Shown here: positions 12,776 through 24,132 of the stretch, one piece after another
Layout: the number at the start of each line of letters is the position of its first letter
How positions within the stretch are numbered: position 1 is the stretch's first letter
Assembly (NCBI GenBank): GCA_036417435.1
Contig: CM070910.1
Location: forward strand, 83,684,784 to 83,748,783
Reading direction: 5' to 3'
Source of the DNA: Inia geoffrensis
Lineage: Eukaryota > Chordata > Mammalia > Artiodactyla > Iniidae
DNA length: 64,000 nt
The notes under the pieces: generated by a model
Database searches by the model: none
Told to the model about the DNA's origin: nothing
What the model saw: only the letters and a program-made list of their open reading frames with translations
Made by a program: the position numbers and the translations under genes

Positions 12776-14509
12776 CCAAGCAAGCCTGCAATGGAAATCC
12801 GCACTACAAGCAACTCTCACTTCCCACCGATCAAAAGGGCCCTCCGAAAAAAGTGTAAAATCCAGAGAGGCAGGACAGGCCATGGAGAACCGGCAGCCTT
12901 GTTATGCTGATGGGCGGGATGTAAATTGCCAACAGCCACTCTGGAGAAGTGGATGGTGTTTCCTGGAACAAAGAGAAAACCAAGCTAGAGGGCCTAGGGC
13001 ACTTCCACTTACGGTGCTAAAGATTCGGAAAATTAAAATGAAAAAGACACAGCCACACCAAAGTTTGAAGCTGATCTCTTTACGGGAACCTTGACTATGG
13101 TACAACTTCAATAGCCCAGAAAGAGAAAAATGGATATAAAAGTTGTGGTACATCCCTACAATGGAATACCACTCAACAATGAAATCAATGGCAACAGTCC
13201 AGTAGCAGCATAATGAGTGGATATAGTTACGATGATTCTAAGTGAAATAGTCACACAGAAAAAGAAACATCATAAGATATCACTAATACCGGGAATGTAA
13301 ACACGACTACGCATGAACTGCATTTCAAAACACAACAGAGTCTCACATTTACAAAAGAAACTTATGCTTGCTTAAGGGTAAAGGAGAGTGGAGAGGCTGC
13401 ATAAAACGAGAGGTTGACATTAGGACAGATACCATTCCATAAGCCAAATATATATTTGACAAGACATACTCCTGGCTCAACTAAATGGACTCAACACCCC
13501 CTATTCAAAACCTAGGAATATTCCTGACTATGAAGAAATTTAAAACGCAGACATTTATAGGTCTTCATAAGAAAATCATTTGTGTACAGCAGTAAACACA
13601 CAGCAGTGTAAATAAGCTAAATCCCCTTATAAAAATAAATTTGAAAAAGCAAACACAAGGACTGTCAAATAGAGAGAAATTCTTAAATAAGTCCTTCAGG
13701 GCTTGTGAGGAGTCTTGAATTTACCACCTCTACATCCACAGCTGGGGGAGAGATAAGGCTGGACACTTGGGGCTGATACTATTGGTGAGGGAATGCAGAC
13801 CCTTTGAGGTAATGGTGCATGTTTCCCATTCCACGGGTCCCAAATCTCCAGGTTTAAGGGATTTATCCTTCAGCTAAAATATGCATGGAAAACCCAGAAT
13901 ATGGTCCACGAAGTGATCAGGCAAAATTTCTAAAACTCATCGCCATTTTCGCCCCCTGGGACTCGAGTTCGCCGTTCCAGAGGCGATATTAACATTCTCC
14001 CCACTTGGAAAGTCAGTGCCTTTGACCTCTTGTTTCGAACAGTTTGCAATTTCTCTAGAAGATGATCAGGAATAAGGAGAACCAATGAGCAGCTAACTCG
14101 ATGTGTTTGGACGGGCACATTGAACTCTGATTTCCTTACAGGAAGAAGAGTTCACCAAAGGCTTAACGTGCCATGCCGGAACGAGAGTAGGGCCTGAAGC
14201 AATTCTTCGGGTTTGCGGTCAGCTCACAAGAAAGCGAGTTGAGAAAATGAGATTTTTGGCACTGTAACTCACAATCCTTCAGACTTCAAAATGACACCTA
14301 TCATCTAAAAATTTATTGAAGGAAGGCTGTGAAGAGGACTTGAACGCGACGCAGAATGGCAGAAAACAGATATCAGGGGGTAGATAAGAATTGCTCTGAA
14401 AGCATAGGAAAAGAGAGAGCAGTTCGACAGTGATGCACTTGGCCAAAAAGGGCATATGTGTTTTTTCCTGAATATATTGAGGAAAAAAGCAAACGCCCTT
14501 TTTGGCCAA
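12776..14509 (+). repeat. Satellite unit U8, 1734 bp, A start, Q tail, single 18-mer
   Basis: First monomer of trimer copy 2. L1 part about 12784-13655. It shares gggccctccg, gagaaaaccaag, tttgaagctgatctc and ataccactcaac with U10 rather than with its trimer counterparts. Closing palindrome 14438-14509 is B-type. Confidence 0.9.
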
Positions 14510-16260
14510 CCAAGCAAGCCTGCAAATGGAAAACCGCACTACAATGAAGTCTCACATCCCACCGATCAAAAGGGCCGTCCGAAAAAGTGTAAAATCCATT
14601 GAGGCAGGACAGGCCATGGAGAACCGGCAGCCTTGTTATGCTGATGGATGGGATGTAAATTGCCAACAACCACTCTGGAGAAGTGGATGGTGTTTGATGG
14701 AACAAAGAAAAAACCAAGCTAGAGAGCCTAGGGCACTTCCACTTATGGTGCTATAGATTCGGAAAATTTAAGTAAAAAGAAACAGCCACGCCAATGTTTG
14801 GGGCTGCTCTGTGTACGGGAACCTTGACTATGGTACATCTTCAATAACACAGAAAGAGAAAAATGGATATAGAAGTTGTGGTACATCCCTACAATGGAAT
14901 ATCACTCAACAATGAAATCTCACTCAACAATGAATTCAATGGCAACAGACCAGTAGCAGCATAATGAGTGTATACAGTTACGATGATTCGTAGTGAAATA
15001 GTCACACAGAAAAAGAAACATCATAAGATATCACTAATACCGGGAATGTAAACACGACTACGCATGAACTGCATTTCAAAACACAACAGAGTCTCACATT
15101 TACAAAAGAATCTTATGCTTACTTAAGGGGAAAGGAGAGTGGGGAGGCTGCATAAAACCAGAGGTTGACATTAGGACAGATACCATTTCTTAAGCCAAAT
15201 ATATATTAGACAAGAGCTACTCCTTGCTCAACCAAATGGACTCAACGCCCCGTATTCAAAACCTAGGAATATACCTGACTATGAAGAAAATTAAAACCCA
15301 TACATTTATAGGTCTCCATAAGAAAATCATTTGTGTACAGCAGCATACACACGGCAGTGTAAATAAGCTAAATCCCCTTATAAAAATCAATTTTACAAAG
15401 AAAACACAAGGAGTGCCAAATAGAGAGAAATTCTTAAATAAGTCCTTCAGGGCTTGTGAGGATTCTTGGATTTACCACCTCTACATCCACAGCTGGGGAG
15501 GGATAAGGCTGGACACTTGGGGCTGATACTATTGGTGAGGGAATGCAGACCATTTGAGGTAATGGTGCATGGTTCCCATTCCACGGATCCCAAATCTCCA
15601 CGTTTAAGGGAAATATCCTTCAGCTAAAATATGCATGGAAAACCCAGAATATGGTCCACGAAGTGAACAGGCAAAATTTCTAAAACTCATCGCCATTTTC
15701 GCCCCCTGGTACTCGAGTTCGCCGCTCCAGAGGCGATATTAACATTCTCCCCAGTTGGAGAGTCAGTGCCTTTGACCTCTTGTTTCGCACAGTTTGCAAT
15801 TTCTGTAGAAGATGATCAGGAATAAGGAGAACCAATGAGCGGCTAACTCACTGTGTTTGGACGGGCACATTGAACTCTGATTTCCCTACAGGAAGAATAG
15901 TTCACCAAAGGATTAGCGTGCTATGCCGGAACGTGATTAGGGCCTGAACCAATTCTTCGGGTTTGCGGTCAGCTCACAAGAAAGCGAGTTGAGAAAAGGA
16001 GATTTTTGGCACTGTAACTCACAATCCTGCAGAGTTCCAAATGACCCCTATCATCCAAAAATTTTTTGAAGGAAGGCTGTGAGGAGGATTTGAACGTGAC
16101 GCAGAATTGCCGAAAACAGATACCAGGGGGTATATAAGAATTGCTCTGAAAGCGTAGGAAAAGAGGAAGCAGTTCGACAGTGATGCACTTGGCCAAAAAG
16201 GGCGTATGCGTTTTTTCCTGAATATATTCAGGAAAAAACGGATACGCCCTTTTTGGCCAA
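14510..16260 (+). repeat. Satellite unit U9, 1751 bp, B start, F tail
   Basis: Middle monomer of trimer copy 2. L1 part about 14518-15407. At 15183-15235 it has accatttcttaagcc and caagagctactccttgctc, the exact form fixed in every right-domain monomer. Palindrome 16189-16260 has one mismatch (aacggat). Confidence 0.9.
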
Positions 16261-17996
16261 CCAAGCAAGCCTGCAATGGAAATCCGCACTACAAGCAACT
16301 CTCACTTCCCACCGATCAAAAGGGCCCTCCGAAAAAAGTGTAAAATCCAGAGAGGCAGGACAGGCCATGGAGAACCGGCAGCCTTGTTATGCTGATGGGC
16401 GGGATGTAAATTGCCAACAGCCACGCTGGAGAAGTGGAAGGTGTTTCCTGGAACAAAGAGAAAACCAAGCTAGTGGGCCTAGGGCACTTCCACTTATGGT
16501 GCTAAAGATTCGGAAAATTAAAATGAAAAAGACACAGCCACACCAAAGTTTGAAGCTGATCTCTTTACGGGAACCTTGACTATGGTACAACTTCAATAGC
16601 CCAGAAAGAGAAAAATGGATATAAAAGTTGTGGTACATCCCTACAATGGAATACCACTCAACAATGAAATCAATGGCAACAGACCAGTAGCAGCATAATG
16701 AGTGGATTTAGTTACGATGATTCTAAGTGAATTAAGTCACACAGAAAAAGAAACATCATAAGATAGCACGAATACCGGGAATGTAAACACGGCTACACGT
16801 GAACTGCATTACAAAACACAACAGAGTCTCACATTTACAAAAGAAACTGATGCTTGCTTAAGGGGAATGGAGAGTGGGGAGGCTGCATAAAACCAGAGGT
16901 TGATATTAGGACAGATACCATTCCATAAGCCAAATATATATTAGGCAAGACCTACTCCTCGCTCAACCACATGGACTCAGCACCCCGTGTTCAAAACCTA
17001 GGAATATACCTGACTATGAAGAAAATTAAAACCCATATATTTATAGGTCTCCGTAAGAAACTCATTTGTGTACAGCAGCATACACACAGCAGTGTAAATA
17101 AGCTAAATCCCCTTATAAAAATAAATTTGAAAAAGAAAACACAAGGACTGTGAAATAGAGAGAAATTCTTAAATAAGTCCTTCAGGGCTTGTGTGGAATC
17201 TTGGATTTACCACCTCTACATCCCCAGCTGTGGGAGAGATAAGGTTGGACACTTGGGGCTGATGCTATTGGTGAGGGAATGCAGACCCTTTGAGGTAATG
17301 GTGCATGGTTCCCATTCCACGGGTCCCAAATCTCCACGTTTAAGGGATTTATCCTTCAGCTAAAATATGCATGGAAAACCCAGAATATGGTCCACGAAGT
17401 GATCAGGCAAAATTTCTAAAACTCATCGCCATTTTCGCCCCCTGGGACTCGAGTTCGCTGTTCCAGAGGCGATATTAACATTCTCCCTACTTGGAGAGTC
17501 AGTGCCTTTGACCTCTTGTTTGGCACAGCTTGCAATTTCTGTGGAAGATGAACAGGAATAAGGAGAAGGAATGAGCAGCTAACTTGATGTGTTTGGACGG
17601 GCATATTGAACTCTGATTTCCCTACAGGAAGAAGAGTTCACCAAAGGCTCAACGTGCCATGCCGGAACGAGAGTAGGGCCTGAAGCAATTCTTCGGGTTT
17701 GCGGTCAGCTCACAAGAAAGCGAGGTGAGAAAAGGAGATTTTTGGCACTGTAACTCACAATCCTGCAGAGTTCCAAATGACCCCTATCATCCAAAAATTT
17801 ATTGAAGGAAGGCTGTGAGGAGGTCTTGAACGCGACGCAGAATTGCAGAAAACAGATATCAGGGGGTAGATAAGAATTGCTCTGAAAGCGTAGGAAAAGA
17901 GGCAGCAGTTCGACAGTGATGCACTTGGCCAAAAAGGGCGTATGCGTTTTTTCCTGAATATATTCAGGAAAAAACGCATACGCCCTTTTTGGCCAA
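16261..17996 (+). repeat. Satellite unit U10, 1736 bp, A start, L tail, single 18-mer
   Basis: Third monomer of trimer copy 2. L1 part about 16269-17140. At about 17519-17610 it carries gtttggcacagcttgc, gagaaggaatgagcagc and taacttgatg, the right-domain form. It closes with the perfect palindrome at 17925-17996. Confidence 0.9.
17925..17996. repeat. Perfect 72-bp palindrome at the end of unit U10
   Basis: The two 36-base arms are exact reverse complements, centred between 17960 and 17961 (aata|tatt). The arms begin ttggccaaaaagggcgtatg and the right arm ends cgccctttttggccaa. There is no loop, so the strand could extrude as a perfect cruciform. The L1-derived segment of the next monomer starts within about 10-20 bases of its right edge. 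Every monomer has a version of this element, but most have one or more arm mismatches. Confidence 0.93.
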
Positions 17997-19747
17997 CCAA
18001 GCAAGCCTGCAATGGAAATCCGCACTACAATGAAGTCTCACTTCCCACCGATCAAAAGGGCCCTCCGAATAAAGTGTAAAATCCAGAGAGGCAGGACAGG
18101 CCATGGAGAACCGGCAGCCTTGTTATGCTGATGGGCGGGATGTAAATTGCCAACAGCCACTCTGGAGAAGTGGGTGGTGTTTCCTGGAACAAAGAGAAAA
18201 CCAAGCTAGAGAGCCTAGGGCACTTCCACTTATGGTGCTATAGATTCGGAAAATTTAAATGAAAGAGACACACCAAAACCAAAGTTTGGGGCTGCTCTCT
18301 TTAAGGGAACCTTGACTATGGTACAACTTCAATAGCCCAGAAAGAGAAAAATGGATATAGAAGTTTTGGTACATCCCTACAATGGAATATCACTCAACAA
18401 TGAAATCTCACTCAACAATGAAATCAATGGCAACAGACAAGTAGCAGCATAATGAGTGGATATAGTTACGATGATTCTAAGTGAAATAGTCACACAGAAA
18501 AAGAAACATCATAAGATATCACTAATACCGGGAATGTAAACACGACTACGCATGAACTGCATTTCAAAACACAACAGAGTCTCACATTTACAAAAGAAAC
18601 CTATGCTTGCTTAAGGGAAAGGAGAGTGGAGGGGCTGCATAAAACGAGAGGTTGACATTAGGACAGATACCCTTCCATAAGCCAAATATATATTTGACAA
18701 GACATACTCCTGGCTCAACCAAATGGACTCAACACCCCCTATTCAAAACCTAGGAATAGTCCTGACTATGAAGAAATTTAAAACCCATACATTTATAGGT
18801 CTTCATAAGAAAATCATTTGTGTACAGCAGCAAACACACAGCAGTGTAAATAAGCTAAATCCCCTTATAAAAATAAATTTGAAAAAGCAAACACAAGGAC
18901 TGTCAAATAGAGAGAAATTCTTAAATAAGTCCTTCAGGGCTTGTGAGGAGTCTTGGATTTACCACCTCTACATTCACAGCTGGGGGAGAGATAAGGCTGG
19001 ACACTTGGGGCTGATACTATTGGTGAGGGAATGCAGACCCTTTGAGGTAATGGTGCATGTTTCCCATTCCACGGGTCCCAAATCTCCAGGTTTAAGGGAT
19101 TTATCCTTCAGCTAAAATATGCATGGAAAACCCAGAATATGTTCCACGAAGTGAAAAGGCTAAATTTCTAAAACTCATCGCCATTTTCGCCCCCTGGTAC
19201 TCGAGTTCCCCGTTCCAGATGTGATATTAATATTCTCCCCACTTGGAGAGTCAGTGCCTTTGACCTCTTGTTTCGCACAACTTGCAATTTCTGTAGAAGA
19301 TGATCAGGAATCAGGAGAACCAATGAGTGGCTAACTCGATGTGTTTGGACGGGCACATTGAACTCTGATTTCCCTACAGGAAGAAGAATTCACCAAAGGC
19401 TCAGCGTGCCATGCCGGAACGAGATTAGGGCCTGAAGCAATTATTTGGGTTTGCGGTGAGCTCACAAGAAAGCGAGTTGAGAAAAGGAGATTTTTTACAC
19501 TGTAACTCACAATCCTTCAGACTTCCAAATGACACCTATCATCTACAAATTTATTGAAGGAAGGCTGTGAAGAGGACTTGAACGCGACGCAGAATGGCAG
19601 AAAACAGATATCAGGTGGTAGATAAGAATTGCTCTGAAAGCGTAGGAAAAGAGGGAGCAGTTCGACAGTGATGCACTTGGCCAAAAAGGGCATATGCGTT
19701 TTTTCCTGAATATATTGAGGAAAAAAGCAAACGCCCTTTTTGGCCAA
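17997..19747 (+). repeat. Satellite unit U11, 1751 bp, A start, Q tail
   Basis: First monomer of trimer copy 3. L1 part about 18005-18893 with aatagtcctgactatg. Private cacaccaaaaccaaag near 18270. B-type palindrome at 19676-19747, preceded by the B form gattttttacactg. Confidence 0.9.
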
Positions 19748-19763
19748 CCAAGCAAGCCTGCAA

Positions 19764-19994
19764 ATGGAAAACCACACTACAAGGAAGTCTCACATCCCAC
19801 CAATCAAAAGGGCCGTCCGAAAAAGTGTAAAATCCATTGAGGCAGGACAGGCCATGGAGAACCGGCAGCCTTGTTATGCTGATGGGTGGGATGTAAATTG
19901 CCAACAACCACTCTGGAGAAGTGGATGGTGTTTGATGGAACAAAGAAAAAACCAAGCTAGAGAGCCTAGGGCACTTCCACTTATGGTGCTATAG
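19764..19994 (+). pseudogene. B-haplotype L1 ORF2 C-terminal remnant (unit U12)
   Basis: Same in-frame B-type fragment as in U4, with QPLWRSGWCLMEQR in the middle and a terminal stop at 19992-19994. It lies in the middle monomer of the third trimeric block. Only the non-catalytic tail of ORF2 is represented. Expression as protein is not supported by any start context or promoter. Confidence 0.75.
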
Positions 19995-21426
19995 ATTCGG
20001 AAAATTTAAGTAAAAATAAACAGCCACGCCAAGGTTTGGGGCTGCTCTGTGTACTGGAACCTTGACTATGGTACATCTTCAATAACCCAGAAAGAGAAAA
20101 ATGGATATAGAAGTTGTGGTACATCCCTACAATGGAATATCACTCAACAATGAAATCTCACTCAACAATGAAATCAATGGCAACAGACCAGTAGCAGCAT
20201 AATGAGTGTATATAGTTACGATGATTCTAAGTGAAATAGTCACACAGAAAAAGAAACATCATAAGATATCACTAATACCAGGAATGTAAACACGACTACG
20301 CATGAACTGCATTTCAAAACACAACAGAGTCTCACATTTACAAAAGAAACTTATGCTTGCTTAAGGGGAAAGGAGAGTGGGGAGGCTGCATAAAACCAGA
20401 GGTTGATATTAGGACAGATACCATTCCATAAGCCAAATATATATTAGACAAGACCTACTCCTCGCTCAACCACATGGACTCAGCACACCGTATTCAAAAC
20501 CTAGGAATATACCTGACTATGAAGAAAATTAAAACCCATACATTTATAGGTCTCCATAAGAAAATCATTTGTGTACAGCAGCATACACACAGCAGTGTCA
20601 ATAACCTAAATCCCCTTATAAAAATCAATTTTACAAAGAAAACACAAGGAGTGCCAAATAGAGAGAATTTCTTAAATAAGTCCTTCAGGGCTTGTGAGGA
20701 TTCTTGGATTTACCACCTCTACATCCACAGCTGGGGGAGAGATAAGGCTGGACACTTGGGGCTGATACTATTGGTGAGGGAATGCAGACCATTTGAGGTA
20801 ATGGTGCATGGTTCCCATTCCACGGATCCCAAATCTCCACGTTTAAGGGAAATATCCTTCAGCTAAAATATGCATGGAAAACCCAGAATATGGTCCACGA
20901 AGTGAACAGGCAAAATTTCTAAAACTCATCGCCAATTTCGCCCCCTGGTACTCGAGTTCGCCGCTCCAGAGGCGATATTAACATTCTCCCCAGTTGGAGA
21001 GTCAGTGCTTTGATCTCTTGTTTCGCACAGTTTGCAATTTCTGTGGAAGATGAACAGGAATAAGGAGAACGAATGAGCGGCTAACTCGATGTGTTTGGAC
21101 GGGCACATTGAACTCTGATTTCCCTACAGGAAGAAGAATTCACCAAAGGCTCAGCGTGCCATGCCGGAAGGAGATTAGGGCCTGAAGCAATTCTTCGGGT
21201 TTGCGGTCAGCTCACAAGAAAGCGAGTTGAGAAAAGGAGATTTTTGGCACTGTAACTCACAATCCTGCAGAGTTCCAAATGACCCCTATCATCCAAAAAT
21301 TTATTGAAGGAAGGCTGTGAAGAGGACTTGAACGCGACGCAGAATTGCAGAAAACAGATATCAGGTGGTAGATAAGAATTGCTCTGAAAGCGTAGGAAAA
21401 GAGGCAGCAGTTCGACAGTGATGCAC

Positions 21427-21498
21427 TTGGCCAAAAAGGGCGTATGCGTTTTTTCCTGAATATATTCAGGAAAAAACGCATACGCCCTTTTTGGCCAA
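21427..21498. repeat. Perfect 72-bp palindrome at the end of unit U12
   Basis: Identical in structure to the one closing U10: 36-base arms with no mismatch and no loop, centred between 21462 and 21463. That two non-adjacent monomers keep a perfect version, while other A-type copies such as U1, U4 and U6 each have a single different mismatch, indicates that the perfect palindrome is the ancestral A-type state. Confidence 0.93.
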
Positions 21499-23252
21499 AC
21501 AAGCAAGCCTGCAATGGAAATCCGCACTACAAGGAAGTCTCACTTCCCACCGATCAAAAGGGCCGTCCGAAAAAAGTGTAAAATCCAGAGAGGCAGGACA
21601 GGCCATGGAGAACTGGCAGCCTTGTTATGCTGATGGGCGGGATGTAAATTGCCAACAGCCACTCTGGAGAAGTGGATGGTGTTTCCTGGAACAAAGAAAA
21701 AACCAAGCTAGAGAGCCTAGGGCACTTCCACTTATGGTGCTATAGATTCGGAAAATTTAAATGAAAAAGACACAGCCACACCAAAGTTTGGGGCTGCTCT
21801 GTGTACGGGAACCTTGACTATGGTACAACTTCAATAGCCCAGAAAGAGAAAAATGGATGTAGAAGTTGTGGTACATCCCTACAATGGAATATCACTCAAC
21901 AATGAAATCTCACTCAACAATGAAATCAATGGCAACAGACCAGTAGCAGCATAATGAGTGGATTTAGTTACGATGATTCTAAGTGAAATAAGTCACACAG
22001 AAAAAGAAACATCATAAGTTAGCACGAATACCGGGAATGTAAACACGGCTACACGTGAACTGCATTACAAAACACAACAGAGTCTCACATTCACAAAAGA
22101 AACTGATGCTTGTTTAAGGGGAAAGGAGAGTGGGGAGGCTGCATAAAACCAGAGGTTGATATTAGGACAGATACCATTCCATAAGCCAAATATATATTAG
22201 ACAAGACCTACTCCTCGCTCAACCACATGGACTCAGCACCCCGTGTTCAAAACCTAGGAATATACCTGACTATGAAGAAAATTAAAACCCATATATTTAT
22301 AGGTCTCCAAAAGAAAATCATTTGTGTACAGCAGCATACACACAGCAGTGTAAATAAGCTAAATCCCCTTATAAAAATAAATTTGAAAAAAAAAACCCAA
22401 GGACTGTGAAATAGAGAGAAATTCTTAAATAAGTCCTTCAGGGCTTGTGTGGAATCTTGGATTTACCACCTCTACATACACAGCTGTGGGAGAGATAAGG
22501 CTGGACACTTGGGGCTGATGCTATTGGTGAGGGAATGCAGACCCTTTGAGGTAAGGGTGCATGGTTCCCATTCCACGGGTCCCAAATCTCCACGTTTAAG
22601 GGATTTATCCTTCAGCTAAAATATGCATGGAAAGCCCAGAATATGGTCCACGAAGTGATCAGGCAAAGTTTCTAAAACTCATCGCCATTTTCGCCCCCTG
22701 GGACTCGAGTTCGCCGTTCCAGAGGCGATATTAACATTCTCCCCACTTGGAGAGTCAGTGCCTTTGACCTCTTGTTTCGCACAGTTTGCAATTTCTGTAG
22801 AAGATGATCAGGAATAAGGAGAACCAATGAGCAGCTAACTCGATGTGTTTGGACGGGCACATTGAACTCTGATTTCCCTACAGGAAGAAGAGTTCACCAA
22901 AGGCTCAGCGTGCCATACCGGAACGAGATTAGGGCCTGAAGCAATTCTTCGGGTTTGCGGTCAGCTCACAAGAAAGCGAGTTGAGAAAAGGAGATTTTTG
23001 GCACTGTAACTCACAATCCTGCAGTGTTCCAAATGACCCCTATCATCCAAAAATTTATTGAAGGAAGGCTGTGAGGAGAAGTTGAACGCGACACAGAATT
23101 GCAGAAAACAGATACCACGGGGTAGATAAGAATTGCTCTGAAAGCGTAGGAAAAGAGGCAGCAGTTCGACAGTGATGCACTTGGCCAAAAAGGGCGTATG
23201 CGTTTTTTCCTGAATAGATTCAGGAAAAGACGCATACGCCCTTTTTGGCCAA
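21499..23252 (+). repeat. Satellite unit U13, 1754 bp, transitional
   Basis: Third monomer of trimer copy 3 and last of the divergent domain. L1 part about 21507-22396 with the 18-mer duplicated and an L tail. Private variants persist to about 23110 (aggagaagttgaacgcg, gataccacgggg), but palindrome 23181-23252 is already of the right-domain type, with two mismatches. Confidence 0.9.
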
Positions 23253-23260
23253 CCAAGCAA

Positions 23261-24132
23261 GCCTGCAATGGAAATCCGCACTACAAGGCAGTCTCACTTC
23301 CCACCGATCCAAAGGGCCGTCCGAAAAAAGTGTAAAATCCAGAGAGGCAGGACAGGCCATGGAGAACCGGCAGCCTTGTTCTGCTGATGGGCGGGATGTA
23401 AATTGCCAACAGCCACTCTGGAGAAGTGGATGGTGTTTCCTGGAACAAAGAAAAAAACAAGCTAGAGAGCCGAGGGCACTTCCACTTATGGTGCTATAGA
23501 TTCGGAAAATTTAAATGAAAAAGACACAGCCACACCAAATTTGGGCCTGCTCTGTGTACGGGATCCTTCACTATGGTACATCTTTAATAGCCCAGAAAGA
23601 GAAAAATGGATATAGAAGTTGTGGTACATCCCTACAATGGAATATCACTCAACAATGAAATCAATGGCAACAGACCAGTAGCAGCATAATGAGAGGATTT
23701 AGTTATGATGATTCTAAGCGAAATAAGTCACACAGAAAAAGAAACATCATAAGATATCACTAATACCGGGAATGTAAGCACGGCTACATATGAACTGCAT
23801 TACAAAACACAACAGAGTCTCACATTTACAAAAGAAACTTATGCTTGCTTAAGGGGAAAGGAGAGTGGGAAGGCTGCATAAAACCAGAGGTTGACATTAG
23901 GACAGATACCATTTCTTAAGCCAAATATATATTAGACAAGAGCTACTCCTTGCTCAACCAAATGGACTCAACACCCCGTATTCAAAACCTAGGAATATAC
24001 CTGACTATGAAGAAAATTAAAACCCATACATTTATAGGTCTCCATAAGAAAATCATTTGTGTACAGCAGCATACACACAGCAGTGTCAATAAGCTAAATC
24101 CCCTTATAAAAATAAATTTGAAAAAGAAAACA
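23261..24132 (+). mobile_element. L1 3'-end segment in the first homogenised monomer (U14, representative)
   Basis: Same L1 3' end as in U1, here in the consensus form of the right-hand domain. Landmarks are gatgtaaattgcc and cagccactctggaga (ORF2 end), tacatccctacaatggaat, aaataagtcacacag (L1 gaagtaagtcagacag), gaaacatcataagatatcac, and the tail cttataaaaataaatttg followed by aaaaagaaaac. In A-type copies the ORF2 frame is broken by single-base indels. For U14 to U36 the segment runs from unit start +8 to unit start +879. Confidence 0.85.

Larger units (their letters stand above)
12776..17996 (+). repeat. Trimeric higher-order repeat, copy 2 (units U8-U10)
   Basis: Monomers U8, U9 and U10 repeat the Q-F-L tail order (about 13644, 15391 and 17129) and the A-B-A haplotype order at the start of the L1 part. 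The block is 5221 bp because U8 and U10 both lack the 18-bp duplication. U8 and U10 also share private variants with each other, which suggests local sequence exchange within the array. Confidence 0.75.
19748..21498 (+). repeat. Satellite unit U12, 1751 bp, B start, F tail
   Basis: Middle monomer of trimer copy 3. L1 part about 19756-20645. It ends with the second perfect palindrome (21427-21498). Confidence 0.9.
1..23130 (+). repeat. Divergent satellite domain (older part of the array)
   Basis: Monomers here differ from each other at many sites and vary in length from 1733 to 1754 bp. Most of the length difference is an 18-bp tandem duplication in the L1-derived part that some monomers carry and others lack. 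At least two palindrome-region haplotypes (called A and B here) and three L1-tail haplotypes are interspersed. Divergence is visible by eye when any two neighbours are aligned, in contrast to the domain to the right. Confidence 0.88.
17997..23252 (+). repeat. Trimeric higher-order repeat, copy 3 (units U11-U13)
   Basis: Monomers U11, U12 and U13 again carry Q, F and L tails (about 18882, 20628 and 22383) and the A-B-A order. Corresponding monomers lie about 5.24 kb from those of copy 2: B-type anchors at 9266, 14502 and 19740 are 5236 and 5238 bp apart. This copy abuts the homogenised domain. Confidence 0.78.
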
